Source: Escherichia ruysiae
GTDB lineage: Bacteria; Pseudomonadota; Gammaproteobacteria; Enterobacterales; Enterobacteriaceae
Direction: 5' to 3'
NCBI RefSeq assembly: GCF_031323975.1
Contig: NZ_JAVIWS010000001.1
Span: forward strand, 310,001-374,000
DNA length: 64,000 bases
Shown here: positions 43,991-52,956 of the stretch, one piece after another
How the letters are laid out: the number at the start of each line of letters is the position of its first letter
How positions within the stretch are numbered: position 1 is the first letter of the stretch
Position numbers and translations under genes: made by a program
The notes under the pieces: generated by a model
Database searches by the model: none
What the model was told of the DNA's origin: nothing
The model's input: the letters and a program-made list of their open reading frames with translations, nothing else

Positions 43991-46900
43991 TTTGGGGATT
44001 GATGCGGCAGAGTTTAAAAATGAAATTCCCCGTATCAAAAACCTTCTGAATGGTGCAGCCAGCGATGCAGAACGGTCTTCTGCCCGTATGCAGCGTTTTA
44101 TGGAGCGTCAGACTCAGGCCGCCCGGCAGACAACGCAGGCAGCTTCTTCGGCTGCAACAGCCGCATCCGTCCATGCGCAGACGGTGGAGAAGAACGCACA
44201 GGCTCATGAACGCATGGCCCGCGAGGTGGAGAAAACCCGCCAGCGCATGGAGGCACTGAGCCAGAAAATGCGCGAGGAACAGGCGCAGGCCATGGCTCTG
44301 GCGGAGGCTCAGGATAAAGCGGCTGCTGCGTTTTATCGTCAGATTGACAGTGTGAAACAGGCCAGTGCGGGGCTGCAGGAATTACAGCGTATTCAGCAGC
44401 AGATCCGACAGGCCAGAAACAGTGGCGGGATTGGTCAGCAGGATTATCTGGCGCTGATTTCTGAGGTTACTGCGAAAACCCGTGTTCTTACACAGGCTGA
44501 GGAAGAGGCTACCCGACAGAAAGTGGCGTTTATCCGTCAGCTTAAAGAGCAGGCAACCCGCCTGAATCTTTCATCTTCTGAGTTGCTTCGTGCTAAGGCA
44601 GCCCAGCTGGGGGTAAGCAGTGCTGCAGAAGTGTATATCCGCAAAATGGAGCAGGCAGGAAAAGCCACGCATTCGCTGGGTCTGAAAAGTGCAGCAGCCC
44701 GCCAGGAGATAGGCGTTCTGATAGGTGAACTGGCCCGCGGCAATTTAGGGGCGCTGAGGGGATCCGGGATAACGCTGGCTAACCGTGCCGGATGGATAGA
44801 CACACTAATGTCACAGAAAGGCATGATGCTTGGCGGGGTTATTGGCGGTATTGCCGCGGCCGTCTATGGTCTGGGTAAAGCCTGGTATGACGGTCAGAAG
44901 GAGGGGGAAGAATTTAACCGCCAGTTGTCGCTGACGGGGCATTATGCCGGAGTCACTGCCGGGCAGCTGTGGACGCTCAGTCGTGCTATTTCCGGGAATG
45001 GTATCACGCAACATGCTGCAGCCGGTGCGCTGGCTCAGGTGGTGGGGAGTGGTGCATTTCGTGGAAACGATATCGGTATGGTGGCGAGAGCTGCCGCACA
45101 GATGGAGCGATCGGTTGGCCAGTCGGTCAGCGATACCATAAATCAGTTTAAGCGGCTGAAGGATGATCCTGTAAATGCCGCGAAGGCTCTGGACAATGAG
45201 CTGCATTTTCTTACTGCCACTCAGCTTGAGCAGATACGCGTCCTTGGGGAGCAGGGGCGGTCCAGTGATGCTGCACGGATAGCCATGTCTGCACTGGCAG
45301 AGGAAACCGGTCGGCGTACTGCGGATATTGATAATAACCTCAATGCGCTTGGCAGTACGCTGAAGTATCTGTCTGATTTGTGGAGTCGTTTCTGGGATGC
45401 GGCCATGAATATTGGTCGTGAAGACTCGCTGGATGAACAGATTGCCGCTTTACAGGAGAAAGTGTCGCGGGCGAAAAGACTCCCCTGGACGGCATCATCT
45501 TCTCAGGTTGAATACGATCAGCAGCGTCTTAACGATCTTCAGGAGAAAAAACGCCAGAAGGATTTGCAGGATGCAAAAGAGCAGGCAGAGCGGAATTATC
45601 AGGAGCAACAGAAACGCCGTAATGCTGAAAATGCTGCACTGAACCGGATGAATGAAACGGAAGCAGCACGACATCAGCGTGAAATTGCGCGTATTAATGC
45701 CATGCAGTACGCCGATCAGGCTGTCAGGGATGCGGCGATACAACGTGAAAATGAACGTTACGAGAAAGCCCTGGCATCCGGTAAGAAAAAAACACGTGAA
45801 ACCCGTAATGATGAGGCCACCCGGTTATTGCTGCAGTACAGTCAGCAACAGGCACAGGTGGAAGGACAGATTGCTGCTGCCAGACAGTCAGCAGGCATTG
45901 CCACGGAAAGGATGACAGAAGCGCATAAACAGCTTCTGGCTCTGCAGCAGCGCATCAGCGACCTGGACGGGAAAAAACTGACGGCAGATGAAAAGAGTGT
46001 GCTGGCCCGTAAAGATGAACTGATTCAGGCACTGACGCTGCTGGATGTAAAACAGCAGGAGCTTCAGAAACAGACGGCACTCAACGAGCTGAAGAAAAAA
46101 ACAATTCAGCTGACCAGTCAACTGGCTGAAGAAGAGCGCGCTCAGCGTCAGCAACATGACCTGGATATCGCCACGGTGGGTATGGGTGATCAGCAGCGAC
46201 AGCGATATCAGGTACAACTGAGTCTTCGCCAGAAATACCAGCAACAGCTGGAGCAGTTGAGGCGGGATAGTGAGCAGAAAGGGACATATAACACGGATGA
46301 CTACAGAAAGGCCGAGCAGGCGCTGACGGAGAGCCTGAACCGACAACTGAATGAGAATCGCCGTTACTGGCAACAGCTTGAAGTTGTGCAGGGTAACTGG
46401 AAAAACGGAGTCCTGCGTGCATTTCAGGATTTTACCGTGGATGCAGATAATACGGCAGAAACAGCAGAACAGGTGTTCTCGTCAGCCTTCAGCAACATGG
46501 GAAATGGCCTGGCAACTTTTGTCACTACCGGCAAACTCAATTTCAAATCCTTCACCTCTTCTGTGCTGTCAGATATGGCGAAAATCCTGGCGCAGGCAAC
46601 CATGATGAAATCGATAAAAGGGATTGGCAGTGTACTGGGATTTGATCTCAGCAGCCTTTCCCTGAATGCCAATGGGGGGATTTATCAGTCTGCTGATTTG
46701 AGTCGTTACAGTGGCACGGTGGTTAACCGTCCGACGTTTTTTGCTTTTGCAAAAGGCGCGGGTGTGATGGGGGAAGCGGGACCTGAAGCCATTCTGCCAT
46801 TGCGTCGTGGTGCTGACGGTAAGCTGGGGGTTGTGGCGGATATTGGGGGTTCAGGTATGGCGATGTTTTCCCCGCAGTACAACATCGAGATCAATAACGA

Positions 46901-47027
46901 TGGCACGAACGGGCAGATAGGTCCGGCTGCCCTGAAGGCGGTTTATGACCTCGGGAAAAAAGCGGCAGCGGACTTTATGCAACAGCAGGCCCGTGATGGT
47001 GGTCGGTTAAGTGGAGCATATCGGTAA
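43962..47027 (+). CDS. Tape measure protein H
   Basis: This 1021-residue protein starts at MDQIANLVIDLG with GGAGG upstream. It is dominated by long coiled coils rich in Q, A and E, has hydrophobic segments near residue 300 (GGVIGGIAAAVYG) and a C-terminal domain with GEAGPEAILPLRRG, the usual tail-tape-measure end. It sets tail length. It overlaps the T frame. Confidence 0.92.
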   Translation: MDQIANLVIDLGIDAAEFKNEIPRIKNLLNGAASDAERSSARMQRFMERQTQAARQTTQAASSAATAASVHAQTVEKNAQAHERMAREVEKTRQRMEALSQKMREEQAQAMALAEAQDKAAAAFYRQIDSVKQASAGLQELQRIQQQIRQARNSGGIGQQDYLALISEVTAKTRVLTQAEEEATRQKVAFIRQLKEQATRLNLSSSELLRAKAAQLGVSSAAEVYIRKMEQAGKATHSLGLKSAAARQEIGVLIGELARGNLGALRGSGITLANRAGWIDTLMSQKGMMLGGVIGGIAAAVYGLGKAWYDGQKEGEEFNRQLSLTGHYAGVTAGQLWTLSRAISGNGITQHAAAGALAQVVGSGAFRGNDIGMVARAAAQMERSVGQSVSDTINQFKRLKDDPVNAAKALDNELHFLTATQLEQIRVLGEQGRSSDAARIAMSALAEETGRRTADIDNNLNALGSTLKYLSDLWSRFWDAAMNIGREDSLDEQIAALQEKVSRAKRLPWTASSSQVEYDQQRLNDLQEKKRQKDLQDAKEQAERNYQEQQKRRNAENAALNRMNETEAARHQREIARINAMQYADQAVRDAAIQRENERYEKALASGKKKTRETRNDEATRLLLQYSQQQAQVEGQIAAARQSAGIATERMTEAHKQLLALQQRISDLDGKKLTADEKSVLARKDELIQALTLLDVKQQELQKQTALNELKKKTIQLTSQLAEEERAQRQQHDLDIATVGMGDQQRQRYQVQLSLRQKYQQQLEQLRRDSEQKGTYNTDDYRKAEQALTESLNRQLNENRRYWQQLEVVQGNWKNGVLRAFQDFTVDADNTAETAEQVFSSAFSNMGNGLATFVTTGKLNFKSFTSSVLSDMAKILAQATMMKSIKGIGSVLGFDLSSLSLNANGGIYQSADLSRYSGTVVNRPTFFAFAKGAGVMGEAGPEAILPLRRGADGKLGVVADIGGSGMAMFSPQYNIEINNDGTNGQIGPAALKAVYDLGKKAAADFMQQQARDGGRLSGAYR

Positions 47028-47356
47028 TGGAGACGTTTCACTGGAAAGTGCGCCCGGATATGAATGTGGTATCAGAGCCGAAAGTGGTGACAGTGAAGCT
47101 GGGCGATGGTTATGAACAGCGTCGTGCGGCGGGACTGAATAACCAGTTGTCGACTTACAGCGTGACGATACGTGTTCGTAAATGTGAACACCCATCTTTA
47201 AAAGCCTTTCTGGAACGGCACGGTGGCGTCCGTGCATTTCAGTGGACGCCACCTTATGACTGGAAACCGATCAGGGTGGTTTGTCGTAAATGGTCGGCAA
47301 GCGTGGGGGCGCTGTGGGTAACCATAACGGCAGATTTTGAACAGGTCGTGGCATAG
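47027..47356 (+). CDS. Minor tail protein M
   Basis: This 109-residue protein, METFHWKVRPDMNV..., with KLGDGYEQRR, fits lambda gpM (distal tail tip). Its ATG shares a base with the H stop. Confidence 0.87.
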   Translation: METFHWKVRPDMNVVSEPKVVTVKLGDGYEQRRAAGLNNQLSTYSVTIRVRKCEHPSLKAFLERHGGVRAFQWTPPYDWKPIRVVCRKWSASVGALWVTITADFEQVVA

Positions 47357-47365
47357 GAGGCTCTG

Positions 47366-48064
47366 ATGCAGGATATTCCACAGGAAACACATCATGAGAC
47401 GACACGCCTCACTCAGTCAGCCCAGGTGGTGCTCTGGGAAATCGATCTGACAGAGGTCGGTGGTGAACGTTATTTTTTCTGTAATGAGCAGAACGAAAAA
47501 GGTGAGCCGGTTATCTGGCAGGGGCGGCAGTATCAGGTATACCCCATTCAGGGGACGGGATTTGAACTGAACGGCAAGGGCAGTGCTGCCCGTCCGACAC
47601 TGACGGTTTCTAACCTGCACGGCATGGTCACCGGGATGGCGGAAGACCTGCAGAGTCTGGTCGGAGGAACGGTGGTCCGGCGTAAGGTTTACGCCCGTTT
47701 TCTGGATGCGGTGAACTTCGTCAACGGAAACAGTGACGCCGATCCGGAGCAGGAGGTGATCAGCCGCTGGCGCATCGAGCAGTGCAGCGAACTGAGCGCG
47801 GTGAGTGCCTCTTTTGTACTGTCCACGCCGACGGAAACGGACGGTGCCGTTTTTCCGGGACGTATCATGCTGGCCAACACCTGCACCTGGACCTATCGCG
47901 GTGATGAGTGCGGTTATCACGGTCCGGCGGTCGCGGATGAATATGATCAGCCGACGTCCGATATCACGAAGGATAAATGCAGCAAATGCCTGAGCGGCTG
48001 TAAGTTTCGCAATAACGTCGGCAACTTTGGCGGCTTCCTTTCCATTAACAAACTTTCGCAGTGA
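47366..48064 (+). CDS. Minor tail protein L
   Basis: This 232-residue protein has C-terminal cysteines (NTCTWTYRGDECGYHG and CSKCLSGCKFR) that bind the iron-sulphur cluster known in lambda gpL. It is part of the tail-tip complex. It ends adjacent to gpK. Confidence 0.9.
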   Translation: MQDIPQETHHETTRLTQSAQVVLWEIDLTEVGGERYFFCNEQNEKGEPVIWQGRQYQVYPIQGTGFELNGKGSAARPTLTVSNLHGMVTGMAEDLQSLVGGTVVRRKVYARFLDAVNFVNGNSDADPEQEVISRWRIEQCSELSAVSASFVLSTPTETDGAVFPGRIMLANTCTWTYRGDECGYHGPAVADEYDQPTSDITKDKCSKCLSGCKFRNNVGNFGGFLSINKLSQ

Positions 48065-48069
48065 ATCCC

Positions 48070-48813
48070 ATGACAGAGACAGAATCAGCGATTCTGGCGC
48101 ACGCCCGGCGATGTGCGCCAGCGGAGTCGTGCGGCTTCGTGGTAAGCACGCCGGAGGGGGAAAGATATTTCCCCTGCGTGAATATCTCCGGTGAGCCGGA
48201 GGCGTATTTCCGTATGTCGCCGGAAGACTGGCTGCAGGCAGAAATGCAGGGTGAGATTGTGGCGCTGGTCCACAGCCACCCCGGTGGTCTGCCCTGGCTG
48301 AGTGAGGCCGACCGGCGGCTGCAGGTGCAGAGTGATTTGCCGTGGTTGCTGGTCTGCCGGGGGGCGATTCATAAGTTCCGCTGTGTGCCGCATCTCACCG
48401 GGCGGCGCTTTGAGCACGGGGTGACGGACTGTTACACGCTGTTCCGGGATGCTTATCATCTGGCGGGGATTGAGATGCCGGATTTTCATCGCGAGGATGA
48501 CTGGTGGCGTCACGGTCAGAATCTCTATCTGGATAATCTGGAGGCCACAGGGCTGTATCAGGTGCCGTTGTCATCAGCACAACCGGGCGATGTGCTGCTG
48601 TGCTGTTTTGGTTCATCGGTGCCGAATCATGCCGCCATTTACTGTGGTGATGGCGAGCTGCTGCACCATATTCCTGAACAACTGAGCAAACGAGAGAGGT
48701 ATACCGACAAATGGCAGCGACGCACACACTCCCTCTGGCGTCACCGGGCATGGCACGCATCTGCCTTTACGGGGATTTGCAACGATTTGGCCGCCGCATC
48801 GATCTTCGTGTGA
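48070..48813 (+). CDS. Tail tip protein K with JAMM and NlpC/P60 domains
   Basis: This 247-residue protein has a JAMM metalloprotease-like motif (HSHPGG...SEAD, residues about 70-85) and an NlpC/P60 hydrolase (catalytic cysteine in GVTDCYTLF, histidine in VPNHAAIY). It probably helps cell-wall penetration or tip assembly. A GTG at 48061 overlapping the L stop is an alternative start. Confidence 0.88.
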   Translation: MTETESAILAHARRCAPAESCGFVVSTPEGERYFPCVNISGEPEAYFRMSPEDWLQAEMQGEIVALVHSHPGGLPWLSEADRRLQVQSDLPWLLVCRGAIHKFRCVPHLTGRRFEHGVTDCYTLFRDAYHLAGIEMPDFHREDDWWRHGQNLYLDNLEATGLYQVPLSSAQPGDVLLCCFGSSVPNHAAIYCGDGELLHHIPEQLSKRERYTDKWQRRTHSLWRHRAWHASAFTGICNDLAAASIFV

Positions 48814-49358
48814 AAACGGGGGCTGAAGCTATCCGGGCGCTGGCCACACAGCTCCCGGCGTTTCGTCAGAAACTGAGCGACGGCTGGTACCAGGTACGCA
48901 TTGCCGGGCGTGATGCAGGTGAAACCGAATTGTCTGCCCGTCTTAATGAGCCGCTGGCAAATGGTGCCGTGATCCACATCGTGCCGCGTCTGGCGGGAGC
49001 TAAAAGTGGCGGTGTGTTTCAGGTGGTGCTGGGGGCGGCGCTGATTGCGGTGGCATGGTGGAACCCTGTGGGCTGGCTGGGTGCCGCGGCTGTATCGGGC
49101 ATGTATGCGGCAGGGGCCAGTATGATCCTGGGCGGAGTGGCGCAGATGCTGGCACCGAAAGCCAGGACGCCCACGGCAGCAAGTACAGATAACGGCAAAC
49201 AGAACACCTATTTCTCCTCACTGGATAACATGGTTGCCCAGGGCAATGTTCTGCCCGTTCTGTACGGTGAAATGCGCGTGGGGTCGCGGGTGGTCTCTCA
49301 GGAGATCAGCACGGCAGACGAAGGGGATGGTGGTCAGGTTGTGGTGATTGGTCGCTGA
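48711..49358 (+). CDS. Tail assembly protein I
   Basis: This 215-residue protein starts MAATHTLPLASPG as lambda gpI does and overlaps gpK by about 100 bases. It has an N-terminal ubiquitin-like part, a hydrophobic glycine-alanine-rich middle (about 100-145) and ends NMVAQGNVLPVLYGEMRVG.... It is needed for tail-tip assembly but is not in the mature tail. Confidence 0.9.
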   Translation: MAATHTLPLASPGMARICLYGDLQRFGRRIDLRVKTGAEAIRALATQLPAFRQKLSDGWYQVRIAGRDAGETELSARLNEPLANGAVIHIVPRLAGAKSGGVFQVVLGAALIAVAWWNPVGWLGAAAVSGMYAAGASMILGGVAQMLAPKARTPTAASTDNGKQNTYFSSLDNMVAQGNVLPVLYGEMRVGSRVVSQEISTADEGDGGQVVVIGR

Positions 49359-49376
49359 TGAAAAACGTTTTATGTG

Positions 49377-49397
49377 AAACCGCCTCCGGGCGGTTTT
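49377..49397 (+). terminator. Hairpin between I and J
   Basis: AAACCGCC-TCC-GGGCGGTTTT, a short strong stem with a T run. Confidence 0.55.
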
Positions 49398-49418
49398 GTC
49401 GTTTATGGAGCGTTAGGA

Positions 49419-52400
49419 ATGGGTAAAGGCAGCAGTAAGGGGCATACTCCGCGCGAAGCGAAGGACAACCTGAAGTCCACGCAGTTGCTGAGTGTGATCG
49501 ATGCCATCAGCGAAGGGCCGATTGAAGGTCCGGTGGATGGATTAAAAAGCGTGCTGCTGAACAGTACGCCAGTGCTGGACACTGAGGGGAATACCAACAT
49601 CTCCGGCGTCACGGTGGTGTTCCGGGCCGGTGAGCAGGAGCAAACACCGCCGGAGGGATTTGAATCCTCCGGCTCCGAGACGGTGCTGGGTACGGAAGTG
49701 AAATACGACACGCCGATCACCCGGACCATCACGTCGGCAAACATTGACCGACTGCGTTTTACCTTCGGCGTGCAGGCACTGGTGGAAACCACCTCAAAGG
49801 GGGACAGGAATCCGTCGGAAGTCCGCCTGCTGGTTCAGATACAACGTAACGGTGGCTGGGTGACGGAAAAAGACATCACCATTAAAGGCAAAACCACCTC
49901 ACAGTATCTGGCCTCGGTGGTGGTGGGTAACCTGCCGCCGCGCCCGTTTAATATCCGGATGCGCAGGATGACGCCGGACAGCACCACAGACCAGCTGCAG
50001 AACAAAACGCTCTGGTCGTCATACACCGAAATCATCGATGTGAAACAGTGCTACCCGAACACGGCACTGGTTGGCGTGCAGGTGGACTCGGAGCAGTTCG
50101 GCAGCCAGCAGGTGAGCCGTAATTATCATCTTCGCGGGCGCATTCTGCAGGTGCCGTCGAACTATAACCCGCAGACGCGGCAATACAGCGGTATCTGGGA
50201 CGGAACGTTAAAACCGGCATACAGCAACAACATGGCCTGGTGTCTGTGGGATATGCTGACCCATCCGCGCTACGGCATGGGGAAACGTCTTGGTGCGGCG
50301 GATGTGGATAAATGGGCGCTGTATGTCATCGGCCAGAATTGCGACCAGTCGGTGCCGGACGGCTTTGGCGGCACGGAGCCGCGCATCACCTGTAACGCTT
50401 ACCTGACCACACAGCGCAAGGCGTGGGATGTGCTCAGTGATTTCTGCTCGGCGATGCGCTGTATGCCGGTATGGAACGGGCAGACGCTGACGTTCGTGCA
50501 GGACCGACAGTCGGATAAGGTGTGGACCTATAACCGCAGTAATGTGGTGATGCCGGATGATGGCGCGCCGTTCCGCTACAGCTTCAGCGCCCTGAAGGAC
50601 CGCCATAATGCCGTTGAGGTGAACTGGATTGACCCGAACAACGGCTGGGAGACGGCGACAGAGCTTGTTGAAGATACGCAGGCCATTGCCCGTTACGGTC
50701 GTAATGTCACGAAGATGGATGCCTTTGGTTGTACCAGTCGGGGGCAGGCACACCGAGCCGGGCTGTGGCTGATTAAAACGGAACTGCTGGAGACGCAGAC
50801 CGTGGACTTCAGCGTGGGCGCTGAAGGGCTTCGCCATGTACCGGGCGATGTCATTGAAATCTGCGATGATGACTATGCCGGTATCAGCACCGGTGGTCGC
50901 GTGCTGGCGGTGAACAGCCAGACCCGGACGCTGACGCTCGACCGTGAAATCACGCTGCCATCCTCCGGTACCACGCTGATAAGCCTGGTTGACGGAAGTG
51001 GTAATCCGGTCAGCGTGGAGGTTCAGTCCGTCACCGACGGACTTAAGGTGAAAGTGAATCGGGTTCCTGACGGCGTTGCAGAATACAGTGTGTGGGGGCT
51101 GAAGTTGCCGACGTTGCGTCAGCGCCTGTTCCGCTGTGTGAGTATCCGTGAGAACGATGACGGCACGTATGCCATCACTGCCGTGCAGCATGTACCGGAA
51201 AAAGAAGCCATCGTGGATAACGGGGCGCACTTTGACGGCGACCAGAGCGGCACGGTGAATGGTGTCACGCCGCCAGCGGTGCAGCACCTGACCGCCGAAG
51301 TCACCGCAGACAGCGGGGAATACCAGGTGCTGGCGCGCTGGGATACGCCGAAGGTGGTGAAGGGCGTGAGCTTTATGCTTCGCCTGACCGTGGCAGCGGA
51401 TGACGGCAGTGAGCGGCTGGTCAGCACGGCCCGGACGACGGAAACCACATACCGCTTCACGCAACTGGCGCTGGGAAACTACAGGCTGACAGTCCGGGCG
51501 GCAAATGCCTGGGGGCAGCAGGGCGATCCGGCATCGGTATCGTTCCGGATTGCCGCACCGGCAGCACCGTCGCGGATTGAGCTGACGCCGGGCTATTTTC
51601 AGATAACCGCCACGCCGTATCTTGCCGTTTATGATCCGACGGTACAGTTTGAGTTCTGGTTCTCGGAAAAGCGGATTACCGATATCAGGCAGGTTGAAAC
51701 CACAGCCCGCTATCTTGGTACGGCGCTGTACTGGATAGCCGCCAGTATCAATATCAAACCGGGCCATGATTATTATTTTTACATCCGCAGTGTGAACACC
51801 GTTGGCAAATCGGCATTTGTGGAGGCTGTTGGTCAGCCGAGTGATGACGCATCCGGCTATCTGGATTTTTTCAAAGGCGAGATAGGGAAAACCCATCTGG
51901 CTCAGGAGTTGTGGACGCAGATTGATAACGGTCAGCTTGCGCCTGACCTGGCTGAAATCAGGATGTCCATTACGGATGTCAACAATGAAATCACGCAGAC
52001 CGTCAATAAGAAGCTGGAAGACCAGAGTGCAGCGATCCAGCAGATACAGAAGGTTCAGGTTGATACAAATAATAACCTGAACAGCATGTGGGCTGTGAAG
52101 CTGCAGCAGATGCAGGACGGACGCCTTTATATCGCGGGTATTGGTGCCGGTATTGAGAATACCCCTGACGGTATGCAGAGTCAGGTGCTGCTGGCGGCGG
52201 ACAGGATTGCGATGATTAATCCTGCGAATGGCAATACAAAGCCGATGTTTGTTGGTCAGGGCGATCAGATATTTATGAATGAAGTGTTCCTGAAATATCT
52301 GACGGCTCCCACCATTACCAGCGGTGGCAATCCTCCGGTATTTTCCCTGACACCGGACGGGCGGCTGACGGCGAAAAATGCCGATATCAGCGGTAACGTG

Positions 52401-52898
52401 AATGCGAACTCCGGGACGCTCAACAACGTCACGATTAACGAGAACTGTCGGGTTCTGGGAAAACTGTCCGCGAACCAGATTGAAGGCGATCTCGTTAAAA
52501 CAGTGGGCAAAGCTTTCCCCCGGGACTCCCGTGCACCGGAGCGGTGGCCATCAGGGACCATTACCGTCAGGGTTTATGACGATCAGCCGTTTGACCGGCA
52601 AATTGTTATTCCAGCGGTGGCTTTTAGCGGTGCCAGACATGAACGGGAGAATAGCGATACTTATTCGTCATGCCGCCTGATAGTGAAGAAAAATGGGGCT
52701 GAAATTTATAACAGAACGGCTCTGGATAATACTCTGATTTACACGGGTGTTATTGATATGCCAGCAGGCAGTGGCGTAATGACACTGGAGTTTTCTGTAT
52801 CAGCATGGTGGGTAAATGGCTGGTATCCCACAGCAAGTATCAGCGATTTGCTGGTTGTTGTGATGAAGAAAGCCACTGCAGGCATCACGATTAGCTGA
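49419..52898 (+). CDS. Central tail fibre/host specificity protein J
   Basis: This 1159-residue protein starts at [15 protein letters not shown]. The N-terminal tail-hub region includes [16 protein letters not shown], fibronectin-III-like domains lie at about 590-780, and the C-terminal part is the receptor-binding tip, the most variable region. In lambda this is the LamB-binding protein; the tip here differs, so the receptor cannot be inferred. No lom gene follows. Confidence 0.92.
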   Translation: MGKGSSKGHTPREAKDNLKSTQLLSVIDAISEGPIEGPVDGLKSVLLNSTPVLDTEGNTNISGVTVVFRAGEQEQTPPEGFESSGSETVLGTEVKYDTPITRTITSANIDRLRFTFGVQALVETTSKGDRNPSEVRLLVQIQRNGGWVTEKDITIKGKTTSQYLASVVVGNLPPRPFNIRMRRMTPDSTTDQLQNKTLWSSYTEIIDVKQCYPNTALVGVQVDSEQFGSQQVSRNYHLRGRILQVPSNYNPQTRQYSGIWDGTLKPAYSNNMAWCLWDMLTHPRYGMGKRLGAADVDKWALYVIGQNCDQSVPDGFGGTEPRITCNAYLTTQRKAWDVLSDFCSAMRCMPVWNGQTLTFVQDRQSDKVWTYNRSNVVMPDDGAPFRYSFSALKDRHNAVEVNWIDPNNGWETATELVEDTQAIARYGRNVTKMDAFGCTSRGQAHRAGLWLIKTELLETQTVDFSVGAEGLRHVPGDVIEICDDDYAGISTGGRVLAVNSQTRTLTLDREITLPSSGTTLISLVDGSGNPVSVEVQSVTDGLKVKVNRVPDGVAEYSVWGLKLPTLRQRLFRCVSIRENDDGTYAITAVQHVPEKEAIVDNGAHFDGDQSGTVNGVTPPAVQHLTAEVTADSGEYQVLARWDTPKVVKGVSFMLRLTVAADDGSERLVSTARTTETTYRFTQLALGNYRLTVRAANAWGQQGDPASVSFRIAAPAAPSRIELTPGYFQITATPYLAVYDPTVQFEFWFSEKRITDIRQVETTARYLGTALYWIAASINIKPGHDYYFYIRSVNTVGKSAFVEAVGQPSDDASGYLDFFKGEIGKTHLAQELWTQIDNGQLAPDLAEIRMSITDVNNEITQTVNKKLEDQSAAIQQIQKVQVDTNNNLNSMWAVKLQQMQDGRLYIAGIGAGIENTPDGMQSQVLLAADRIAMINPANGNTKPMFVGQGDQIFMNEVFLKYLTAPTITSGGNPPVFSLTPDGRLTAKNADISGNVNANSGTLNNVTINENCRVLGKLSANQIEGDLVKTVGKAFPRDSRAPERWPSGTITVRVYDDQPFDRQIVIPAVAFSGARHERENSDTYSSCRLIVKKNGAEIYNRTALDNTLIYTGVIDMPAGSGVMTLEFSVSAWWVNGWYPTASISDLLVVVMKKATAGITIS

Positions 52899-52917
52899 AT
52901 TTTAAAACCCAAATTCG

Positions 52918-52941
52918 GGCACCAGAAATGGTGCCTTTTTT
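52918..52941 (+). terminator. Terminator after J
   Basis: GGCACC-AGAAAT-GGTGCC followed by TTTTTT. Confidence 0.75.
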
Positions 52942-52956
52942 ATTTGTGGAGTGAAT

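Noticed and set aside
50208..51896. 562-codon minus-strand frame opposite the J gene
   Set aside because: It lies wholly antisense to a well-supported gene with strong codon bias; no domain or ribosome site supports it. Long antisense frames are common in such GC-rich coding.
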